Part shown: positions 1 to 5,854 of the stretch, one piece after another
How positions within the stretch are numbered: the stretch's first letter is position 1
Layout of the letters: each line of letters begins with the position of its first letter
From: JBFKUL01 sp041635755
GTDB taxonomy: Bacteria; Pseudomonadota; Gammaproteobacteria; Burkholderiales; SG8-39
Length of the DNA stretch: 5,854 nucleotides
Assembly: GCA_041635755.1 (NCBI GenBank)
Contig: JBFKUL010000195.1
Coordinates: 1-5,854, forward strand
Direction: 5' to 3'
The notes under the pieces: generated by a model
Databases searched by the model: none
What the model was told of the DNA's origin: nothing
Seen by the model: the letters and a program-made list of their open reading frames with translations, nothing else
Position numbers and translations under genes: made by a program

Positions 1-641
1 CGCCAATGCTCCAGGGCGTCAGCGGCTACCCGGACTCGGTCATCGGCTTCGTGCTCGGCGCGCGCGGCATGGGCACGTTGCTGGCATTCTTTTTGATGAT
101 CGTCGCCAGCCGGCTCGATCCGCGTGTCACCATCACGCTCGGATTCCTGCTGCAGGCGCTCGCCGGCTGGCAACTGGCGAGCCTCGACGTCAACGTACGC
201 GCCGAAGACGTGTTCTGGCCGATGTTCCTGCAGGGCTTCGGCGTCGGCATTCTGTGGGTGCCGATCACCATGGTCACCTTCAGCACGCTCAAGGCCGAAT
301 GGGTTCCCGACGGCACCGCGATCTACCACATGCTGCGCAACATCGGCAGCAGCATCCACATCTCGCTCAGCATCACGCTCGCCGTGCGCATGAGCCAGAC
401 GAACTACGCGGAGATGGTGCCGCGCATCTCTCCCTATACCGAGGCGCTGTCGATGCCCTGGGTGCTCGGGGCCTGGCGCCTGGACGACCCGGCCAGCCTC
501 GCGGCGCTGAGCAGGGAAATGGCGCGCCAAGCCTCGATGATCGGCTATATCGACGCATTCCTGTTCTTTTCGCTGACGTCGCTGGTGGTGCTGCCGCTGA
601 TCGCGCTGGTGCGCTGGGGTCATCCCGCGCGCTCCGGTTGA
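1..641 (+). CDS. MFS drug exporter of the DHA2 (EmrB/QacA) family, C-terminal part only
   Basis: This is the end of an integral inner-membrane proton-driven exporter. The reading frame is open from the left edge, so the true start lies outside the window; the ATG at position 6 is an internal methionine. Counting from it, 211 residues remain, with hydrophobic segments at about 13-35, 41-60, 70-92, 108-127 and 179-203. This fits the last five helices of a 14-helix DHA2 transporter, which usually has about 500 residues. Typical family features are the short R-L-D-P-R loop (36-40), the helix with G-F-G-V-G-I (77-82) and the L-R-N-I-G-S-S-I stretch (110-117), followed by a long loop before the last helix. 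The substrate cannot be read from this half. The stop is TGA at 639-641. The gene lies 65 bp upstream of the M81 peptidase gene on the same strand, so read-through is possible, but a functional link is not shown. Confidence 0.9.
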   Translation, partial: PMLQGVSGYPDSVIGFVLGARGMGTLLAFFLMIVASRLDPRVTITLGFLLQALAGWQLASLDVNVRAEDVFWPMFLQGFGVGILWVPITMVTFSTLKAEWVPDGTAIYHMLRNIGSSIHISLSITLAVRMSQTNYAEMVPRISPYTEALSMPWVLGAWRLDDPASLAALSREMARQASMIGYIDAFLFFSLTSLVVLPLIALVRWGHPARSG

Positions 642-647
642 TAGAAT
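639..647 (+). promoter_or_regulatory. Candidate extended -10 promoter element for the M81 peptidase gene
   Basis: The sequence TGATAGAAT combines a TG-N extension with TAGAAT, one mismatch from TATAAT. It overlaps the TGA stop of the exporter gene and sits about 60 bp upstream of the peptidase ATG at 707. I see no convincing TTGACA-like -35 box 16-18 bp upstream, which is tolerated for extended -10 promoters. A weak inverted repeat, GCCTC (652-656) and GAGGC (664-668), lies near the expected start of the transcript. This is motif-level evidence only, so the call is tentative. Confidence 0.35.
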
Positions 648-690
648 CGCCGCCTCCTCGCCAGAGGCAAAATCACACGGCGCGGATGGA

Positions 691-696
691 AAAGGG
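691..696 (+). promoter_or_regulatory. Likely ribosome binding site for the M81 peptidase gene
   Basis: AAAGGG ends 10 bases before the ATG at 707. It favours this start over the in-frame ATG at 686, whose nearest purine-rich match (AGAGG, 663-667) is 18 bases away. Spacing is slightly long, so support is moderate. Confidence 0.45.
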
Positions 697-706
697 CTCA
701 GCAAGA

Positions 707-2254
707 ATGACGAATCGAGCGCGCCGCATCGCGGTGCTGGGACTGCATCTGGAAAGCAACGCGTTCGCGCCGCCCAGCGACGAGGCGGCGTTCCGAGCCC
801 TGTGCTATGTCGCCGGCGAGGAGATCAGCGCGCAGGCGCGGCGGGCCTCGAAGCTGCCGATGGAGATCGGAGGCTTCTATCGCGAGATGGATGCCGCCCT
901 GCCGTGGATGCCGGTGCCGATCCTCGTGACGGGCGCCGAGCCCGGCGGACCGATCGAGCAGCGGTTTTTCGAAGCGACACTGGCGGAAATCGTGCGTCGC
1001 CTGCGTGCTGCGGGACCGCTCGACGGCGTTTATATCAGCAACCATGGCGGCATGACAGCAACGCAAAGCTTCGATCCCGACGGCGAGCTCTACGCGGCGG
1101 TACGCGAGTGCGTCGGACTTCGCGTGCCGGTGGTCGCGACCGTCGATCTGCACGCGAACATCTCGGATCGGATGGTGGGGAGCGTGGATGCGCTGGTCGC
1201 CTACCGGACCAACCCGCACGTCGACCAGGCGGAGCGCGCGGCGGAGGCCGCGCGACTGCTCGTACGATTCATGGGCGGGACGACGTCGCGCCGCGCGCTC
1301 GTGCGTCTGCCGCTCGTTCCGCCTTCCATTACGCTGCTTACGCGCGAGGGCCCCTACGCCGATGCGATCGCCTACGGCCAGAGAAAGGTCGGCGGCGGCG
1401 TGCTGAATATATCGGTGGTTGGCGGCTTCGCCTTCAGCGATACGCCGAAGAACGGCGTCGCGGTGGTGGTCAACGGCGAGGCTGGAACCGACGTGGACGC
1501 CGTGGCGCTCGACATCGCCGAGCGCGTCTGGGCCGAACGCGAGCGCTTCGTCAAACGCCTTACCCCGCTCGAGGACGCGGTCGCGCTCGCGGTGCGTGCG
1601 GGCAGGGATCGAACGCTTGATGCGCACATCTATTCGGACGCGGGCGACAACCCGGGCGGGGGCGGAGGCGGCAATACCACTGAGTTACTCGAGGCCCTGT
1701 ACCGCGCCAAGGCGGCGGGGGTTCTCTACGGCGTGTTCTGCGATCCGGCGCTCGTGCAGAGCGCGCAGTCGGCGGGTGAGGGCGGCGAATTCGAGGCGGT
1801 ATTCAACCGTGGCGGCGAGACGCGCTATGCCAAACGGTTCACGGCGAGCGCGAAAGTGCTGCGCCTCACGGACGGGCGCTGCACCGGCAGGCGCGGTATC
1901 TACGCCGGCCGGCTGCTCGAAATCGGACCGACCTGTGCGCTCGCGCTCGGCGGGATCCGCGTGGTGGTCTCCAGCCTGCGCAAGCAATGCGCAGACCCGG
2001 TGTTCTTCGAGATGCACGGGCTGGACGTCGGCGCCGCGCGCACCGTGGTGGTCAAATCGCGGGGCCATTTCCGTGCCGGCTTCGACCTGTTCTTTCGGCC
2101 CGAGCATGTACTCGAGGTGGACACCGCAGGCCTTACCTCACCCGTGCTCGAACGGCTCGAGTTCCGCAACCTGCCGCGTCCGGTGTTTCCGCTCGATCGC
2201 GAAGCGGCGTGGTCACGCGCAGGCGCGCAGATTCGCATCTTCGGCGCCGACTGA
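707..2254 (+). CDS. M81 family zinc metallopeptidase (MlrC-like)
   Basis: The product is a 515-residue, probably cytoplasmic hydrolase of the M81 family, named after microcystinase MlrC; no signal peptide or membrane segment is visible. The length fits the family (about 490-515). The N-terminal domain carries H-L-E-S-N-A-F (14-20, family form HETNTF), N-H-G-G-M (112-116), V-D-L-H-A-N (146-151) and R-T-N-P-H-V-D (167-173). D147, H149 and H171 are the expected zinc ligands; their spacing (+2, +22) matches the Asp/His/His triad I recall for MlrC. The C-terminal domain holds D-N-P followed by six glycines and N-T-T (314-325), then K-S-R-G-H-F-R (450-456) and V-D-T-A-G-L-T-S-P (471-479). All family landmarks are present, so it appears intact. 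The start at 707 has a better ribosome binding site than the in-frame ATG at 686. The gene is convergent with the peptide importer operon. Substrate is unknown: family members act on peptides or other amide-type compounds, and nothing here points specifically to microcystin. Confidence 0.92.
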   Translation: MTNRARRIAVLGLHLESNAFAPPSDEAAFRALCYVAGEEISAQARRASKLPMEIGGFYREMDAALPWMPVPILVTGAEPGGPIEQRFFEATLAEIVRRLRAAGPLDGVYISNHGGMTATQSFDPDGELYAAVRECVGLRVPVVATVDLHANISDRMVGSVDALVAYRTNPHVDQAERAAEAARLLVRFMGGTTSRRALVRLPLVPPSITLLTREGPYADAIAYGQRKVGGGVLNISVVGGFAFSDTPKNGVAVVVNGEAGTDVDAVALDIAERVWAERERFVKRLTPLEDAVALAVRAGRDRTLDAHIYSDAGDNPGGGGGGNTTELLEALYRAKAAGVLYGVFCDPALVQSAQSAGEGGEFEAVFNRGGETRYAKRFTASAKVLRLTDGRCTGRRGIYAGRLLEIGPTCALALGGIRVVVSSLRKQCADPVFFEMHGLDVGAARTVVVKSRGHFRAGFDLFFRPEHVLEVDTAGLTSPVLERLEFRNLPRPVFPLDREAAWSRAGAQIRIFGAD

Positions 2255-2280
2255 GCAGCGCTTGGCTGCGCGCGGCTCAG
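2251..2280 (+). terminator. Stem-loop overlapping the peptidase stop codon, possible transcript end
   Basis: CTGAGC (2251-2256) and GCTCAG (2275-2280) are perfect inverted arms that include the TGA stop of the peptidase gene. Inside them GCAGC (2255-2259) and GCTGC (2265-2269) form a second small stem with a 5-base loop; the two stems share bases 2255-2256 and so compete at that point. No T-run follows, so this is not a classical intrinsic terminator; it may only stabilise the mRNA end. Confidence 0.3.
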
Positions 2281-2392
2281 CGTGCGTGGTTTCCGCGTAC
2301 CTCAGCGCGCGTCGTTCCCGCGTGCCCCAGCGCGCGTCGTTCCCGCGTGCCTCAGCGCGCGTCGTTCCCGCGTGCCTCAGCGCGCGTCGTTC
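2276..2392. repeat. 25-bp tandem repeat between convergent genes, about 4.7 copies
   Basis: Units run 2276-2300 (degenerate), 2301-2325, 2326-2350, 2351-2375 and a partial 2376-2392. Units 2 and 4 are identical and unit 3 differs by one base (C for T at 2327). The unit starts CTCAGCGCGCGTCGTTC and ends CCGCGTGC. The last partial unit is the 3' end of the DppF-like gene: its final codons for N-D-A-R and the stop lie within it. In plus-strand RNA each of the three good units can fold GCGCGCG against CGCGUGC, a 7-bp stem with one G-U pair and a 7-base loop; the minus-strand RNA has one A-C mismatch in the same stem. There are no spacers, so it is not a CRISPR array. Together with the stem-loop it fills nearly all of the 2255-2376 intergenic region. 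Confidence 0.85.
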
Positions 2393-3374
2393 AGGTGACA
2401 GGCCGAGATCCGGCCGGGTGCGATTTCTCGCAGTGCCGGGACCTCGCTCTTGCAGCGCGCCATGGCGTGCGGGCAGCGCGGATGGAAATGACATCCCGGT
2501 GGCGGCGCGAGCGGCGAGGGAATCTCGCCCGAGATCGGCTGGAAGCGCGTGCGACGCGCGTCGAGGCGCGGCACCTGCTGGAGTAAAGCCTGCGTATAGG
2601 GATGGTTCGGATCGCGGAAGATATCCTCGGTCGGAGCGGACTCGACCACGCGACCGAGATACATGATCACGACGCGATCAGAGAGATGCTCGACCACGCC
2701 GAGATCGTGGCTGATGAACAGGTAGGTCAGGTTGAGGCTTTTCCTCAGCTCCATGAACAAGTTGAGGATCTGTGCCTGGATCGAGACGTCGAGCGCGGCC
2801 ACCGCCTCGTCGCAGACGATGAACTCGGGCTTCACCGCGAGCGCGCGCGCGATGCCGATACGGCTGCGCTGGCCGCCGGAGAACTGGTGCGGGTAGCGAC
2901 GCTTGTAGCTCGCGTCGAGCCCGCAGCGCTGCAGGACCTCGTCCAGATAGTCGTCAAGCGCGGTGCGCTCGACGATGCGATGCACCAGCGGCGCCTCGCC
3001 GACGATGTCGGCCACGCGCATGCGTGGATTGAGCGACGCAAACGGATCCTGGAAGATCATCTGCACCTTGAGCGCGCAGCGTTTCGCCTCTGCCGGGCTC
3101 ATGGCCGCCGCGCTCTTGCCACGGTAGCGCACGGTGCCCTCGCTCGGCTCCAAGATGCCAGCGATCATGCGTCCGAGCGTCGATTTGCCGCAGCCCGACT
3201 CGCCGACCAGCCCAAGCACTTCACCCTCCTGCACCTCGAACGAGACATCGTCCACCGCGTGTACCACTTCCTCGCGCACGTCCGAGCCGAGGCGCGCCGC
3301 GATCTTCGCCGCGAGGTCGAGCGGCTTGACGAAGCGCTTCGAGACGCGCTCGACCTGAATGATGGGCGCCGCGC

Positions 3375-3378
<4 letters not shown>
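2377..3378 (-). CDS. dppF: Peptide ABC transporter ATP-binding protein, DppF/OppF-like
   Basis: This is a 333-residue cytoplasmic ATPase, one half of the motor of a peptide importer; it would pair with the DppD-like protein encoded just upstream. Walker A G-E-S-G-C-G-K-S is at 59-66, the Q-loop glutamine at 110, the signature F-S-G-G-Q at 166-170, Walker B F-I-V-C-D-E at 186-191 with catalytic E191, the D-loop A-L-D at 195-197 and the switch H224. The signature is followed by R-S-R where R-Q-R is usual. The C-terminal oligopeptide-transporter extension has C296, C302, C309 and C327. The ATG at 3378 overlaps the TGA of the DppD-like gene (ATGA), and no strong ribosome binding site is seen, which suggests translational coupling. 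An upstream in-frame extension to 3747 is possible on paper but would overlap the upstream gene. The last codons lie in the tandem repeat. The symbol reflects family position; the substrate is not known. Confidence 0.93.
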
Positions 3379-4394
<1,016 letters not shown>

Positions 4395-4397
4395 GCG

Positions 4398-5321
4398 CTA
4401 GCGCTCCAGCCGCGGATTGAGCACGTCGCGCAGCTGGTCCCCGACCAGGTTGATCGTCATGATGGTGGCAAGCAGGACGAGCCCCGGGAAGAAGCTGATC
4501 CAGTACTTGCCGGAAAGCATGTACTCGAAGCCGTTGGCGATCAGCAGGCCGAGCGAAGGCTCGGTTTGCGGCAGGCCCACGCCGAGGAACGACAGCGTCG
4601 CCTCGAGCGAGATCGCATGCGCGGTCTGCAGCGTGCCGACCACGATCATCGGCGCAAGGCAATTCGGCAGCAGGTGGCGAAACACGATACGCGGCGCGGG
4701 CAGGGCGAGGCACTGGGCGGCCTCGATGTACTCCTTGCGCCGCTCGACCATCGCGCTGCCCCGCACGGTGCGCGCGTAATAGGCCCATTGCACCAGGATC
4801 AGGGCGATCACGACCTTGTCGACGCCGCGCCCGAGAATCGCGACCAGGATCAGGGCCACCAGGATCGCCGGAAAGCTGAGCTGGATGTCGACCACGCGCA
4901 TGATGAATGCATCCACGCGACCGCCGAGGTATCCCGCGGTGAGCCCGATTGCCATGCCGATGGCGAAGGCGATGATTCCTGAAATGACGCCCACGCCGAG
5001 GCTGATGCGCAGGCCGTAGAGCATCGCGCTGAGCATGTCGCGGCCCGCACCGTCGCTGCCGAGCCACATGATGAAGCCGGCCGATCCGCGCTCGCCGGGC
5101 GCAAGGCGCGCATCGACCACCGTGACCTTGGCGAGGTCGTAAGGATTCTGCGGTGCGAGCCAAGGCGCAGCGAGACCCGCGAGGATCAGCAGCGCCAGCA
5201 CCGCGAGCGCGCCAACCGCAACGCGGCTGGCGAAAAACGCCGCCATGAAGCGCCGAAATGGCGTCTCGACCGCCGCAGTGGCGGGAGCAAGGGCGTCGAG
5301 CTGCTCGCTCGAGACGCTCAT
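4398..5321 (-). CDS. dppC: Peptide ABC transporter permease, DppC/OppC-like
   Basis: This is a 307-residue inner-membrane permease subunit that forms the translocation path with the DppB-like protein. A cytoplasmic N-terminus (about 1-30) leads to helix 1 (about 32-54). A periplasmic stretch ends in L-G-S-D-G-A-G-R-D (87-95), the DppC landmark before helix 2 (about 107-128). Further helices lie near 148-163, 167-185, 222-240 and 278-298, giving the usual six. The coupling EAA loop is E-Y-I-E-A-A at 197-202 with R-H-L-L-P-N at 215-220; the glycine normally four residues after EAA is alanine (A206). The C-terminus ends N-P-R-L-E-R, close to the usual D-P-R-L ending. The ATG at 5321 overlaps the TGA of the DppB-like gene by ATGA and is preceded by AGGGAG at 5330-5335. 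It appears intact. Confidence 0.93.
   Translation of the reverse strand: MSVSSEQLDALAPATAAVETPFRRFMAAFFASRVAVGALAVLALLILAGLAAPWLAPQNPYDLAKVTVVDARLAPGERGSAGFIMWLGSDGAGRDMLSAMLYGLRISLGVGVISGIIAFAIGMAIGLTAGYLGGRVDAFIMRVVDIQLSFPAILVALILVAILGRGVDKVVIALILVQWAYYARTVRGSAMVERRKEYIEAAQCLALPAPRIVFRHLLPNCLAPMIVVGTLQTAHAISLEATLSFLGVGLPQTEPSLGLLIANGFEYMLSGKYWISFFPGLVLLATIMTINLVGDQLRDVLNPRLER
4404..4407 (-). promoter_or_regulatory. Ribosome binding site supporting the GTG start of the DppD-like gene
   Basis: On the minus strand GGAG lies 9 bases before the GTG at 4394 and within the last codons of the DppC-like gene. It decides the start, because no ATG is available before the conserved ATPase core. Confidence 0.6.
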
Positions 5322-5854
5322 GCTTTGCTCTCCCTAAGCCGCACTCTTGGATCTAGGACGGAGTAGAGGACGTCGACCACAAGATTGATGACGACGAACA
5401 TCACCACCGTGATCACCAGGTAGGCGACCACCACCGGGCGGTCGAGCAGCTGGATCGAATCGATCAGCAGCTTGCCCATTCCGGGCCACGCAAACACCGT
5501 TTCGGTGACCACCGAGAAGGCGATGAGCCCACCGAACTCGAGGCCGAGCACCGTGACCACCGGAATCATGATGTTCTTCATCACGTGTACCAGCACCACG
5601 CGCGCGGGCCGAATGCCCTTGGCGCGCGCGAACTTGACGTAGTCCTGCAGCGCCGCCTCGCGCGTGCCGGCGCGCGCGAGGCGCGTCACGAGCGCGATCT
5701 TGAACAGCGCCAGGTTGAGCGCGGGAAGCAGCAGGTGGCGCAGCCCGTCCCAGGTAAGAAAGCTCACCTGCACCCCGAGCAGGCTCACGGTATCGCCGCG
5801 TCCGGTCGAGGGCAACCAGCCGAGCATCACCGCGAACACCATGATCATCATCAG
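5318..5854 (-). CDS. dppB: Peptide ABC transporter permease, DppB/OppB-like, C-terminal part
   Basis: The frame is open to the right edge, so the N-terminal part lies outside; the methionine at 5851 is internal (a CTG leucine codon precedes it). About 178 of the usual 310-340 residues are present. Counting from that methionine, the family landmark G-W-L-P-S-T-G-R-G is at 11-19, a hydrophobic segment with H-L-L-L-P-A at 39-44 follows, then the EAA-type coupling loop D-Y-V-K-F-A-R-A-K-G (70-79). After it come I-P-V-V-T-V-L-G-L-E-F-G-G, V-T-E-T-V-F-A-W-P-G-M-G and a last helix before L-D-P-R-V-R. The conserved loop glycine is present here. This subunit pairs with the DppC-like permease. It is the first visible gene of the operon; the promoter and the substrate-binding protein gene are probably further upstream, off the window. 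Confidence 0.93.
   Translation of the reverse strand: MMMIMVFAVMLGWLPSTGRGDTVSLLGVQVSFLTWDGLRHLLLPALNLALFKIALVTRLARAGTREAALQDYVKFARAKGIRPARVVLVHVMKNIMIPVVTVLGLEFGGLIAFSVVTETVFAWPGMGKLLIDSIQLLDRPVVVAYLVITVVMFVVINLVVDVLYSVLDPRVRLRESKA
5330..5335 (-). promoter_or_regulatory. Ribosome binding site for the DppC-like gene
   Basis: On the minus strand AGGGAG lies 8 bases before the ATG at 5321, inside the end of the DppB-like gene. It shows that this start, although coupled by the ATGA overlap, also has its own strong ribosome binding site, unlike the DppF-like gene. Confidence 0.6.

Noticed and set aside
254..706. N-terminal extension of the M81 frame to position 254
   Set aside because: The frame is open but overlaps the exporter gene, and the extension has no family similarity. 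The conserved protein begins right after the ATG at 707.
698..1627. 309-codon open frame on the minus strand opposite the M81 gene
   Set aside because: It lies wholly antisense to a clear metallopeptidase, with arginine- and histidine-rich low-information translation and no family resemblance.
1..2254. Microcystin degradation (mlr) cluster, because a transporter gene sits next to an MlrC-like gene
   Set aside because: No MlrA-type membrane protease or MlrB-type serine hydrolase is seen, and the exporter is DHA2/EmrB-like rather than the MlrD type. M81 proteins are widespread outside microcystin degraders.
2276..2392. CRISPR array
   Set aside because: The units abut head to tail with no unique spacers between them, and no cas gene is in the window.
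1419..2666. 415-codon plus-strand frame crossing the tandem repeat
   Set aside because: It overlaps the M81 gene in another frame and runs antisense into the DppF-like gene. The serine-arginine-rich translation and repeated S-A-R-V-V-P-A peptides only reflect the DNA repeat.

Overview
The window is G+C-rich throughout and gene-dense, with short intergenic gaps and long antisense shadow frames. The protein sequences look proteobacterial; the style of the peptide-transporter ATPases and the upstream region of the peptidase gene suggest a betaproteobacterium of Burkholderiales type. That placement is inference from sequence style, not from a marker gene. No rRNA, tRNA, integrase, transposase or CRISPR array is visible.

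Layout. The left part is on the plus strand. It opens with the C-terminal part of a DHA2/EmrB-type major facilitator drug exporter (1-641, start lies to the left). After a 65-bp gap with a candidate extended -10 promoter comes a complete M81-family (MlrC-like) zinc metallopeptidase gene (707-2254). The right part is on the minus strand and reads towards the left: the end of a DppB-like permease (5854-5318, start beyond the window), a DppC-like permease (5321-4398), a DppD-like ATPase (4394-3375, GTG start) and a DppF-like ATPase (3378-2377). Two of these junctions are 4-bp ATGA overlaps and the third has a 3-bp gap, so this is a tightly coupled operon. The two units converge on a 122-bp intergenic region (2255-2376) that holds a 25-bp tandem repeat, and the last copy of the repeat is the 3' end of the DppF-like gene itself.

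How the genes may work together. DppB and DppC form the membrane channel of a type I peptide importer, and DppD and DppF form its ATPase heterodimer. The substrate-binding protein is not in the window and is probably upstream of dppB. The M81 protein is a plausible cytoplasmic hydrolase for the imported peptide or amide-like compound, but it is on the opposite strand, so this link rests only on proximity. The exporter fragment need not belong to the same pathway.

Overall this is a fairly ordinary peptide transport and hydrolysis locus. The items most worth a second look are the gene-derived tandem repeat with a recurring hairpin between the convergent genes, the pairing of an M81 hydrolase with a peptide importer, and the paired cysteine sets in the ATPase C-termini.
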